Source: Flavivirga sp. 57AJ16 (GTDB lineage: Bacteria; Bacteroidota; Bacteroidia; Flavobacteriales; Flavobacteriaceae). Taken from it: a DNA stretch of 64,000 nucleotides. Position numbers and translations under genes: made by a program. The notes beneath the pieces were generated by a model. That model was given only the letters and a program-made list of their open reading frames with translations. It had not been told where the DNA came from and did not search any database. The stretch is taken from NCBI RefSeq assembly GCF_028736925.1, contig NZ_JAQZAT010000008.1:124001-188000 (forward strand). The letters are read 5' to 3'. Positions within the stretch are counted from its first letter, which is position 1. Every line of letters starts with the position of its first letter. This document shows positions 30,215 to 39,896 of the stretch, one piece after another.

Positions 30215-30242
30215 GTAAATCAAAAATCGTAAATCAAAAATT
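30215..30242. repeat. Heptamer array GTAAATC/AAAAATC x4 in the rpoA-rplQ spacer
   Basis: GTAAATC, AAAAATC, GTAAATC, AAAAATT. The upstream GATTTACGAA (30182-30191) is complementary to the units, giving a hairpin as in the spacer before rplR. A second hairpin CCACGCC-GTT-GGTGTGG lies at 30265-30281. Confidence 0.8.
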
Positions 30243-30309
30243 AATAATTAATCATATTTTGCTCCCACGCCGTTGGTGTGGTTAGGTAGCAAGATGATAA
30301 ACAAAGGTC

Positions 30310-30786
30310 ATGAGACACGGAAAAAAATTCAATCATTTAGGCAGGAAAACTGCTCACAGAAAATCAATGTTGGCCAATATGGCTTGTTCTTTAATAGAGC
30401 ACAAACGTATTAATACAACTGTTGCCAAAGCAAAAGCTTTAAAACAATTTGTTGAGCCAATGATTACAAAATCCAAGGAAGATACCACACACAACAGACG
30501 TATTGTGATGGCTCGCCTTAGACAAAAAGAAGCAGTTGTTGAATTGTTTAGAGATGTTGCAGCTAAAGTTGCCGATCGTCCTGGAGGTTACACAAGAATT
30601 ATAAAGCTTGGTAATCGTTTAGGCGATAATGCAGATATGGCAATGATAGAGCTTGTTGATTACAACGAGATTTACAACGCAGATAAAAAGCCTAAGAAAA
30701 CAACAAGAAGAAGTAGAAGAGGAGGTTCTAAACCTGCTGCTGCAGCTCCAGTTGTTGAAACTAAAGCAACAAACGAAGAAGAATAA
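30310..30786 (+). CDS. rplQ: 50S ribosomal protein L17
   Basis: 158 aa. [21 protein letters not shown] start is diagnostic. The protein has a C-terminal extension beyond the core (about 120-158) that is first basic ([11 protein letters not shown]) and then Ala- and Glu-rich, as is common in Bacteroidota. Last gene of the superoperon; strong terminator 24 bp later. Confidence 0.98.
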   Translation: MRHGKKFNHLGRKTAHRKSMLANMACSLIEHKRINTTVAKAKALKQFVEPMITKSKEDTTHNRRIVMARLRQKEAVVELFRDVAAKVADRPGGYTRIIKLGNRLGDNADMAMIELVDYNEIYNADKKPKKTTRRSRRGGSKPAAAAPVVETKATNEEE

Positions 30787-30810
30787 ATGTTAATAAGCAT
30801 TTTAAATATA

Positions 30811-30843
30811 AAGGATAAACTGTTTCAGTTTATCCTTTTTTTT
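30811..30843 (+). terminator. Strong intrinsic terminator after rplQ
   Basis: AAGGATAAACTG (30811-30822), TTT loop, CAGTTTATCCTT (30826-30837), then a T-tract: a perfect 12-bp stem. Confidence 0.92.
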
Positions 30844-30986
30844 GTGCAATTTTGTAAAACCCAAAGTTTCCACGCAGGTGGGAATCTCATCAATTGAATA
30901 TGAAACTTTATGTATTGAGCTTTTTTATAAATTGAAAGTTTAAGTTGAGATTACACATAAAGTCATGAAACATGTAAAAGAGTAAA

Positions 30987-32090
30987 ATGAAATATCAAAA
31001 AAGACAAAAAGCCATCATTCTTTTAGCAGATGGTACTATTTTTTACGGTAAGGCAGTAGGTAACAAACAGGGAACTTCTTTTGGAGAAGTGTGTTTTAAT
31101 ACGGGTATGACTGGTTACCAAGAAATTTTTACGGACCCATCTTACTTTGGGCAATTAATGGTAACTACCAATGCACATATTGGTAACTATGGAACGAATG
31201 CAGATGAAGTAGAATCAGATTCTATTAAAATAGCCGGGTTAATTTGTAAAAACTTTAGCTATGTTTATTCTCGTGTTGACTCTGAGGGGTCTTTAGAAGA
31301 ATTTTTAGATAAAAATAATTTGTTGGCTATTTCTGATGTTGATACACGGGCTTTAGTAAGCTATATTAGAGATCATGGAGCCATGAATGCCGTTATTTCT
31401 ACAGAGGTTGATAATATAGAAGGCTTAAAGAAACAATTGGCAGAAGTTCCAAAGATGGAGGGGTTGGAATTGGCATCAAAAGTGTCTACTAAAGAGCCTT
31501 ATTATTTTGGAGATGAAAATGCTACTTATAAAGTGGCGGCTTTAGATATAGGAATAAAAAAGAATATCTTAAGGAACATAGCCAGTAGGGATGTATACAT
31601 AAAAGTGTTCCCGTACAATTCTAAATTTGAAGATTTAGAGGCTTTTAAACCAGATGGATACTTTTTATCAAATGGACCAGGAGATCCAGAGCCATTAGTA
31701 GAGGCACAGAATTTGGCAAAAGAGATTATAAAAAGAGATTTACCTTTGTTTGGTATTTGTTTAGGGCATCAAGTGATCGCCAGAGCTAATGGTATATCTA
31801 CTTATAAAATGCACAATGGCCATAGAGGGATTAATCATCCCGTAAAGAACTTGGTGACGGGAAAAGGGGAGATCACTTCCCAAAATCATGGATTTGCCGT
31901 AAATAGAGAAGAGTCTGAAGCGAATTCGGATTTACAGATAACACATGTTCATTTAAACGATCATACAGTTGCAGGGTTGGCCATGAAAAACAAAAACTGT
32001 TTTTCGGTACAATATCATCCTGAGGCAAGCCCTGGACCACATGATTCATCGTATCTTTTCGATCAGTTCTTAGAAAATATCAAAAAATAA
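30987..32090 (+). CDS. carA: Carbamoyl-phosphate synthase small subunit
   Basis: 367 aa. Glutamine amidotransferase subunit that supplies ammonia to CarB for pyrimidine and arginine synthesis. N-terminal CPSase small-chain domain (about 9-140; MTGYQEIFTDPSYFGQ), then class-I GATase with nucleophile Cys258 (FGICLGHQ) and His344/Glu346 (YHPEASPGPHD). carB is not adjacent. The gene starts 200 bp after rplQ, past its terminator. Confidence 0.97.
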   Translation: MKYQKRQKAIILLADGTIFYGKAVGNKQGTSFGEVCFNTGMTGYQEIFTDPSYFGQLMVTTNAHIGNYGTNADEVESDSIKIAGLICKNFSYVYSRVDSEGSLEEFLDKNNLLAISDVDTRALVSYIRDHGAMNAVISTEVDNIEGLKKQLAEVPKMEGLELASKVSTKEPYYFGDENATYKVAALDIGIKKNILRNIASRDVYIKVFPYNSKFEDLEAFKPDGYFLSNGPGDPEPLVEAQNLAKEIIKRDLPLFGICLGHQVIARANGISTYKMHNGHRGINHPVKNLVTGKGEITSQNHGFAVNREESEANSDLQITHVHLNDHTVAGLAMKNKNCFSVQYHPEASPGPHDSSYLFDQFLENIKK

Positions 32091-32114
32091 TCATTAAAAT
32101 AAAAGTGTCTAAAA

Positions 32115-32147
32115 TGTCATTCAGAGGGAGGAACGACCGAAGAATCT
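32115..32147. repeat. Short copy of a dispersed repeat (CATTCAGAGGGAGG type)
   Basis: Matches 29 of 33 bases of the 3' third of the 100-bp repeat at 53159-53258, ending in the same GAAGAATCT. It lies in the 281-bp carA-eno spacer and is the first part of an 84-codon frame that I do not regard as a gene. Confidence 0.7.
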
Positions 32148-32365
32148 CTTTAAAGGTAAAAATTTGTAAAATCCATATTGGAGATTTTTTTAAAAGAGCC
32201 TTTACTGAATGTAGCAGAAATGCTAAAAATGACAAATTCCAAACTTTTCAGATAGTCTTATTTTTACTAAAACGTTATAGATGTGGTTTTGAGTATTTCT
32301 TCAAAAACATCTTAAAACAAAAAAGATTTAACCGTAAATTTGAAGTATTAAAAGCTTAAAAATAA

Positions 32366-33664
<1,299 letters not shown>

Positions 33665-33685
33665 AAAAACGATTATATTTTATTC

Positions 33686-33720
33686 AAAAAGCGGTTGTTA
33701 TTTTTAACAATCGCTTTTTT
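33686..33720 (+). terminator. Intrinsic terminator after eno
   Basis: AAAAAGCGGTTGTTA (33686-33700), TTTT loop, TAACAATCGCTTTTT (33705-33719); one G-T wobble; ends in T-tract. Confidence 0.9.
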
Positions 33721-33838
33721 ATTTAGTATCAATTTTAATAATAATCAAATTGATTAATTCATTAGGGATAAGCTTTAAAAATAAGTCTATATTTCGTAAT
33801 TTAGCGTTCCGCATAACAAAATAAATTCACTATATAAT

Positions 33839-35128
33839 ATGGCAAATACTGCTACCATAGAAATCAACGGTCAAAAAAATGAATTCCCATTAGTTAATGG
33901 AACAGAAAATGAGGTTGCTATAGATATAACTAAGCTTAGAAGCGCCACAAAAGGAGTAATAACTATAGATCCAGGATATAAAAATACAGGTTCTTGCGAA
34001 AGTGCCATTACATTTTTAGATGGAGAAAAGGGGATTTTAAGGTACAGGGGCTATAGTATAGAAGAACTAGCAGAAAAAGCAGATTTTTTGGAAGTTGCTT
34101 ATTTACTTATATTTGGAGAATTACCAACTATCGAGCAATTAGAAAAGTTCCATTCTGATATAAAAAAACATTCGGTTGTTGATGACGATGTAAAAAAGAT
34201 TTTGGACGCCTTCCCTAAATCGGCACATCCCATGGGTGTTTTATCATCACTAACAAGCGCTTTAACAGCCTTTAATCCATCTTCTGTGAACGTTAACTCA
34301 GAGCAAGATATGTACAATTCAGTAGTGCGTATTTTAGCTAAGTTCCCAGTTTTAGTAGCTTGGACGATGCGTAAAAAACAAGGGCTACCTTTATACTACG
34401 GAGATTCTTCTTTAGGTTATGTTGAAAATGTTTTGAAGATGATGTTCAAACAGCCTCATGAAGAAAGATATATTCAAAATCCTATTTTAGTAAATGCTTT
34501 GGACAAACTATTAATTTTACATGCGGATCATGAACAAAATTGTTCTACATCAACAGTTAGAATTGTTGGATCGTCGCATGCTGGTTTATTCGCTTCATTA
34601 TCAGCCGGTATTTCTGCATTATGGGGACCATTGCATGGTGGTGCAAATCAAGCTGTTTTAGAAATGCTTGAAGCTATAAAGGAAGATGGCGGTGATACTA
34701 AAAAGTATATGGCTAAGGCTAAAGATAAAAACGATCCGTTTAGATTAATGGGTTTTGGACATCGTGTGTATAAAAATTTCGATCCGCGCGCTAGAATTAT
34801 TAAAAAAGCTGCTGATGAAGTACTGGGAGATTTAGGTGTTGAAGATCCCATATTGGATATAGCAAAGGGCTTAGAAAAAGAAGCCCTTAACGATGATTAT
34901 TTTGTGAAGCGTAAACTATACCCTAATGTAGACTTTTACTCTGGAATAATTTATAGAGCTATGGGTATTCCAACAGATATGTTTACGGTCATGTTTGCAT
35001 TAGGGCGTTTACCAGGCTGGATTGCACAATGGCGCGAGATGCGATTAAAAAAAGAGCCGATAGGGAGACCAAGGCAACTTTATATTGGTGAAACGCTAAG
35101 AGCTTTTAAAACCATTGATAAAAGATAA
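33839..35128 (+). CDS. gltA: Citrate synthase
   Basis: 429 aa, hexameric type II-like length. First step of the TCA cycle. Catalytic residues are visible: His266 (GPLHGGAN), His308 (MGFGHRVY) and Asp365 (NVDFYSG). Monocistronic, with its own terminator. Confidence 0.97.
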   Translation: MANTATIEINGQKNEFPLVNGTENEVAIDITKLRSATKGVITIDPGYKNTGSCESAITFLDGEKGILRYRGYSIEELAEKADFLEVAYLLIFGELPTIEQLEKFHSDIKKHSVVDDDVKKILDAFPKSAHPMGVLSSLTSALTAFNPSSVNVNSEQDMYNSVVRILAKFPVLVAWTMRKKQGLPLYYGDSSLGYVENVLKMMFKQPHEERYIQNPILVNALDKLLILHADHEQNCSTSTVRIVGSSHAGLFASLSAGISALWGPLHGGANQAVLEMLEAIKEDGGDTKKYMAKAKDKNDPFRLMGFGHRVYKNFDPRARIIKKAADEVLGDLGVEDPILDIAKGLEKEALNDDYFVKRKLYPNVDFYSGIIYRAMGIPTDMFTVMFALGRLPGWIAQWREMRLKKEPIGRPRQLYIGETLRAFKTIDKR

Positions 35129-35150
35129 AAAATAAACACTATAATACATT

Positions 35151-35178
35151 AAAGCTTCATATTTTATGAAGCTTTTTT
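35151..35178 (+). terminator. Intrinsic terminator after gltA
   Basis: AAAGCTTCATA-TTT-TATGAAGCTTT with T-tract, 22 bp after the stop. Confidence 0.9.
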
Positions 35179-35260
35179 ATTTTATATTTGCTCGATTTTA
35201 ATGAATTAATAGAAATTAAATGCTATTGCTAATAATTTCTAAAAAAAAGAATATGTTTTT

Positions 35261-35268
35261 TACGTTTG
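35261..35268 (+). promoter_or_regulatory. Possible -7 element implying a near-leaderless transcript
   Basis: TACGTTTG fits TAnnTTTG and ends only 4 nt before the ATG at 35273. If used, the transcript would start at or next to the start codon. A second match, TATATTTG at 35183-35190, would give a leader of about 85 nt. Neither has a clear -33 TTTG. Confidence 0.3.
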
Positions 35269-35272
35269 TCGT

Positions 35273-36187
35273 ATGTTAAAACTAAATGTTAAAAATGAAA
35301 CGTCTCGATTGCGAGCGGTTGTCTTAGGAACAGCTGAAAGTAATGGCCCAACACCTAAAATAGAGGATTGTTACGATCCTAAAAGCATTGAGCATATATT
35401 AGCTGGAACTTATCCAAAAGAAGCAGACATGGTTAAAGAAATGGAAGCTGTTGCTGCCGTTTTTAAGAAATACAATGTTACCGTTTACAGACCAGAAGTT
35501 ATAAAAGACTGCAACCAAATATTTTCGCGGGATATAGCCTTTGTTATTGAAGATAAAATGATACGCGCTAACATACTTCCAAATAGAGAAGAGGAGGTTA
35601 AAGCGATTGATTATATCTGGAATCAAGTCGCAGAAGATAAAAGAATTGTTTTGCCCGAAGCATGTCATGTTGAAGGTGGAGATGTCATGCTATGGAATGA
35701 TTATATTTTTATTGGCACCTATTCAGGTGAAGATTATCCAGATATCATTACAGCTCGTACAAATGCAAATGCAGTTATAGCCATTAAGGAACTATTCCCC
35801 AATAAGATTGTGAAATCGTTCGAGCTTAGAAAGTCTAATACCGTTGCTAAAGATAATGCACTGCATTTAGATTGTTGTTTTCAGCCAATTGGTACGGACA
35901 AAGCCATTATACATAAAAATGGTTTTTTAATTGAGAAAGAATATGAATGGCTAGTTGATTTTTTTGGAAAGGAAAATATATTCGAAATCACGAAGGATGA
36001 AATGTACCATATGAATAGTAATGTGTTTTCTATTTCTGAAGACGTTATAATCTCAGAAAAAACCTTTACACGTTTAAATACATGGTTAAGAAAACAAGGT
36101 TTTACCGTTGAGGAAGTGCCCTATGCAGAAATAGCAAAGCAAGAAGGGCTATTGAGGTGTTCTACAATGCCTTTAATTAGAGATTAA
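35273..36187 (+). CDS. Guanidino-group-modifying enzyme (arginine deiminase / dimethylargininase-like)
   Basis: 304 aa of the amidinotransferase (GME) fold. Catalytic triad-type residues: Glu134 in VEGGD (with Asp137), His198 in LHLD, and nucleophilic Cys296 near the end (LRCSTMP). The family hydrolyses or transfers amidino groups of arginine and derivatives through a Cys-thiouronium intermediate. The exact substrate (arginine, methylarginine, ornithine side reactions) cannot be read from sequence. It stands 49 bp upstream of a second, distinct GME enzyme, suggesting a joint role in arginine or citrulline catabolism. Confidence 0.85.
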   Translation: MLKLNVKNETSRLRAVVLGTAESNGPTPKIEDCYDPKSIEHILAGTYPKEADMVKEMEAVAAVFKKYNVTVYRPEVIKDCNQIFSRDIAFVIEDKMIRANILPNREEEVKAIDYIWNQVAEDKRIVLPEACHVEGGDVMLWNDYIFIGTYSGEDYPDIITARTNANAVIAIKELFPNKIVKSFELRKSNTVAKDNALHLDCCFQPIGTDKAIIHKNGFLIEKEYEWLVDFFGKENIFEITKDEMYHMNSNVFSISEDVIISEKTFTRLNTWLRKQGFTVEEVPYAEIAKQEGLLRCSTMPLIRD

Positions 36188-36206
36188 TTTTAAATAGAAA
36201 TAGTTA

Positions 36207-36214
36207 TACTTTTG
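36207..36214 (+). promoter_or_regulatory. Possible -7 element upstream of the CtlX-like gene
   Basis: TACTTTTG fits TAnnTTTG, 22 nt before the ATG at 36237. No clear TTTG upstream, so the gene may instead be cotranscribed with the preceding one. Confidence 0.3.
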
Positions 36215-36236
36215 TGACTTTAATGATGAAAAAATA

Positions 36237-37172
36237 ATGCAACAAACGACAAATACCATTTTAATGGTTCGCCCTATAGCTTTTAGGATGAATGAGCAAA
36301 CGGCAGTAAATAATTATTATCAAAAAGTAATTGATAACTTATTGCCAGAAACGGTTAACGCTAAAGCGCAGCAAGAATTTGATGCGTATGTTGAAAAACT
36401 AAGGGCGATTGGTGTGCATGTTATAGTTGTTAATGACACGGACGTTGCTGACACCCCTGATTCTATTTTTCCAAATAATTGGGTGTCGTTCCATGAGAAC
36501 GGCGATGTAGGTTTATATCCCATGTTTGCAGAAAACAGACGTTTGGAGCGTCGCGAAGATATTTTGAATACTTTGGAAGAAAATGGTTTTCTAATAAATA
36601 ATATTGTAGACTATACCAGTGCCGAGGAAGAGAGCGTGTTTCTTGAAGGTACAGGAAGTTTGTTGTTAGATCGTGAAAACAGAAAAGCATACTGTGCATT
36701 GTCTCCAAGGGCAGATGAAAATTTATTTATTGAGTTTTGTGAAGATTTTGAATATACACCAGTAGTGTTCACTTCAAACCAAACAGTAAACGGAGAACGC
36801 AAAGCTATTTACCATACGAATGTTATGATGTGTTTAGGTGAAACCTTTGCAGTTATATGTTTAAGTAGTATTGATGACAAAAAAGAACGCAAAAATGTGA
36901 TCGGTCATTTAAAGGAAAATAGCAAAGAGATTATCGATATCACGGAAGCACAGGTGAATAATTTTGCAGGTAACATGTTGCAAGTAAAAGGGGCTAATAA
37001 TGAGCGTTATTTGATTATGAGCCAAGCAGCTTATAATTCTTTAACAGTATCTCAAATAGAGAGGTTGGAAAAGCATACCAAAATATTATCGAGCTCATTA
37101 AATACTATTGAGGCTTGTGGTGGAGGTAGTGCCCGTTGTATGATGGCAGAAGTGTTTTTACCTAAAGCTTAA
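36237..37172 (+). CDS. ctlX: CtlX-like citrulline/arginine hydrolase (GME superfamily)
   Basis: 311 aa. Starts with ILMVRPIAF and carries DSIFPNNWVSFHENG, FLEGTGSLLLDR, IYHTNVMM and GGGSARCMMAE (Cys301), the blocks of the arginine-deiminase-related family named after the citrulline-utilisation protein CtlX. The Glu (LEGTGS), His (YHTN) and Cys residues of the GME active site are present. It follows the other GME enzyme by 49 bp. The citrulline assignment comes from the family name only. Confidence 0.75.
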   Translation: MQQTTNTILMVRPIAFRMNEQTAVNNYYQKVIDNLLPETVNAKAQQEFDAYVEKLRAIGVHVIVVNDTDVADTPDSIFPNNWVSFHENGDVGLYPMFAENRRLERREDILNTLEENGFLINNIVDYTSAEEESVFLEGTGSLLLDRENRKAYCALSPRADENLFIEFCEDFEYTPVVFTSNQTVNGERKAIYHTNVMMCLGETFAVICLSSIDDKKERKNVIGHLKENSKEIIDITEAQVNNFAGNMLQVKGANNERYLIMSQAAYNSLTVSQIERLEKHTKILSSSLNTIEACGGGSARCMMAEVFLPKA

Positions 37173-37345
37173 CCCCCATTATTCACAGTTATTCTATTCC
37201 AAAGCCAAACTACCGGCTATCTTTGGCAATGCTCTTAATTTTTATACCTCAAAAGTGTGTAACAATTTATCCTTTAAAAATTATTGCGCTTCCCAAATCT
37301 ATTGATATTTTGACTTTTCATAACGAAAATAATGAATAATGCGGG

Positions 37346-39418
37346 TTAATCTTCATTAGGCCTGGACTTAGGTAGTTGTACATAGAATGTACTACCTACT
37401 CCTTGTGTGCTTTCAACCCAAATTTTACCATTATTCAATTCTATGAGTTCTTTACAAATAGAGAGCCCCAAGCCAGTACCTTTTTCATTATTGGTACCAA
37501 CAGTTGTAAAAGAACTGTTTTTAAATAGTTTTTCTAGATTTTCTTTAGAAATACCAACACCCGTGTCCGCGATACTTATAATACAACTTCCATTACTAAT
37601 GTGGTTCGAAATAGTGATCGTATCCCCTTCTTTACAGAATTTTAAAGCATTTGCAAGTAGGTTCTGAATAACAATTTCAAACATACTTCTATCTGCATAG
37701 GCAAAGTCACGTAAAGAGTGGTCGGTTAAAGTAATTCCCTTATTCTCCATACGCTGCTCAATAAGGTTGACCTTATCTTCAAAAACTTCTTGAATATCAA
37801 ATAAACTAGGCTTTGGCTCTAATGACTGCATTTGAGATTTAGACCAGTTTAATAAATTAAACAATAATAATGATGCGTTGTTAGCATTTTCACTTAATTC
37901 CGGAATTAAATTATCAAACTCTTCTCTAGATAAAGAACCATCTTTAAGTAAATCTATAAAACCATTAATAGAAGATAAAGAGTCTTTTAGGTCATGAGAA
38001 ACAATAGAAAATAGTTTGTCTTTTACATTATTAACATTTTCAAGGTGTTTGGTTTGCTCTTGAAATGCCACGTTTTGTAATTCAATTTTAATGTTTTTTT
38101 CTTCTAATTCCTGAGTGTACTTTATATTGTTATTACGCTTTAGGTAAATTAGAACTAAAAAGGTAGACATAATAGCGAGTGCTGCTAACAACCCATAAAA
38201 AATAAGCTTAAGCCTGTCAAACTTTTCTTTGGTTTTGGTAGTTTCTGCTTTTGTGACAGGATCAACTATTTCTTTATTGGTAAGGGGTTTGTCAAAATCG
38301 GGATCTGGTTCAAGTTCCAGGGATTCATTCGTTTTCGAATCTATTTTTATGTCATTTTCATTAAGCTCATTTTTTAAGTCATAATATTGACGCTGCCAAA
38401 CAAAAGCTCTGTCAAATCGTTTTTTTGTAGAATCTAACGATTTCATCAATTTATAATGCTTAAGCAATTCCGTTTTATTATCAATATCTTTAGCAATGGC
38501 ACCAGCTTCAAGCAATTGCTTTTCAGCGGTGAGTAATAGACCTTGGTGTAAATTTAAATTACCAAGGTTGTTTAAAGCAGTTAATAGGCCTTCTTTATAA
38601 TGCCCACGCCTGTTAAGACTTAAACCTTTTACTAAATAATTAGACGCATTATCATAATCGTTAAACTTTAAATACTCACCGCCCAATTTTGGGTAAATAC
38701 GTCCACGTATAGAATCATTGATTGTTTCTTTGTTGGCCAATACTTTTTCGTAATATTCTATCGCTTTTCTATGTTCCTTGTTTAAAGAGTATAATTCAGC
38801 TAATTGACTGTTCGATTGATTGATTCCCTTAATATCATTTAATTGCTCCTGAATCCTTAAGGCTTTTAAATAAAACGTCATAGCTTTATCATAAGCGTTA
38901 ATGTTGTAATAAGCATCTGCTAAATTGCTATAAGCTAATTTTAGCTCTTGTACTAAGTGTCTTTTCTCTAATTCTTTAATAGCAGCAAGAGAGAATTGCA
39001 ATCCTTTGGCATAATTTCCCCGTTTAATTTCAATTAAGCCAATACTGTTATTTACTTTAGCAACTCCTAGGGTATCTTCTAGTTGGTTATACAAAGCTTT
39101 AGATTTTTCATAACCACTAACAGCGTTTATGTAGTCGCCTTTTTTAGCATAAATTAATGACTTATAATAAGTAACCTCTGCAATACCTTTGTTGTAATTT
39201 ATATTATTAGAAAGCTTCTCACTTTCAATAATGTATTTTAAAGCTTTATCATAATCTTTTATATCATAAAGCGATTTAATAAGTTTTAATGAAGTCTGTA
39301 TTTTTAAGGTATCCTCACTTTGGAAAGCTAACTCAATAGCAAGACTATCTACATCATGGGTTTGAGAATAACCGATTGATGTAGATAAAAATATAATTAA
39401 AGTAATTATTTTCCTCAT
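37346..39418 (-). CDS. TPR-containing sensor histidine kinase
   Basis: 690 aa. Signal peptide (to about 19), then periplasmic tetratricopeptide repeats (about 40-330; for example YSNLADAYYNINAYDKAMTF), an acidic linker, one transmembrane segment (about 404-427), a short coiled coil, HisKA with phospho-His about 475 (SIVSHDLKD), and HATPase_c with N box (NLLANALKF), ADTGVGIS and GTGLGLSICKELIE. This is the common Bacteroidota TPR sensor kinase type. No response regulator gene is adjacent, so its partner is elsewhere. Monocistronic. Confidence 0.92.
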   Translation of the reverse strand: MRKIITLIIFLSTSIGYSQTHDVDSLAIELAFQSEDTLKIQTSLKLIKSLYDIKDYDKALKYIIESEKLSNNINYNKGIAEVTYYKSLIYAKKGDYINAVSGYEKSKALYNQLEDTLGVAKVNNSIGLIEIKRGNYAKGLQFSLAAIKELEKRHLVQELKLAYSNLADAYYNINAYDKAMTFYLKALRIQEQLNDIKGINQSNSQLAELYSLNKEHRKAIEYYEKVLANKETINDSIRGRIYPKLGGEYLKFNDYDNASNYLVKGLSLNRRGHYKEGLLTALNNLGNLNLHQGLLLTAEKQLLEAGAIAKDIDNKTELLKHYKLMKSLDSTKKRFDRAFVWQRQYYDLKNELNENDIKIDSKTNESLELEPDPDFDKPLTNKEIVDPVTKAETTKTKEKFDRLKLIFYGLLAALAIMSTFLVLIYLKRNNNIKYTQELEEKNIKIELQNVAFQEQTKHLENVNNVKDKLFSIVSHDLKDSLSSINGFIDLLKDGSLSREEFDNLIPELSENANNASLLLFNLLNWSKSQMQSLEPKPSLFDIQEVFEDKVNLIEQRMENKGITLTDHSLRDFAYADRSMFEIVIQNLLANALKFCKEGDTITISNHISNGSCIISIADTGVGISKENLEKLFKNSSFTTVGTNNEKGTGLGLSICKELIELNNGKIWVESTQGVGSTFYVQLPKSRPNED

Positions 39419-39864
39419 ACAACATTCAAATTACAACTAAACCAAGCAATAATTATTAGGTGTCTTAAATTTGAGGGAAAATAAGATCGCTTTATTAAGT
39501 TGTAACGTATTTTTTAGTGTTAAAATTTCTAAAAAATGGATTTATTAATAGCATTACTAAACAAAAATTAGAAAAAGCAATAGTAAAATCTAATTTCTGC
39601 GTCTTAATACCAATAAATTAGATAAAAGGGTATAGGAAATTTAATAGAAAAATCGACGAATAGATGAACGGTAAAAATCATAGAAAAAGAGCACTTTTAT
39701 CGATGAAATGCATATTTTTTTTTGATGATTCTTTGGATTTTTTATAATGACTTTTTCATGAAGTTTTTGTATTTTTTTTCTTTCAATTAATATTTGGATT
39801 TTTATTTTAGGAATGGGCTGTTTTATTAAGCCTCGTTTTGAGCTTAATGCTTTAATAAAAGTTT
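39419..39864. other. AT-rich spacer between divergent kinase and argS
   Basis: About 450 bp with many A/T runs. A 78-codon minus-strand frame (39641-39877) is Lys/Ile-rich low complexity and is not credible. Apart from a possible argS promoter at its right edge nothing is recognisable. Confidence 0.5.
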
Positions 39865-39872
39865 TATCTTTG
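39865..39872 (+). promoter_or_regulatory. Probable argS promoter -7 element
   Basis: TATCTTTG (39865-39872) fits TAnnTTTG, with TTTTG at 39836-39840 somewhat further upstream than usual (24 bp). Leader to the ATG at 39897 is about 20 nt. Confidence 0.45.
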
Positions 39873-39896
39873 CTCACTTAAAAATCCACTTATATA

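Noticed and set aside
32105-32359. 84-codon plus-strand ORF between carA and eno
   Set aside because: Its first third is a dispersed repeat copy, the peptide is basic low-complexity sequence without known features, and there is no reason to expect a gene between these housekeeping genes.
39641-39877. 78-codon minus-strand ORF upstream of argS
   Set aside because: Lys/Ile-rich composition typical of translated AT-rich spacer; overlaps the probable argS promoter.
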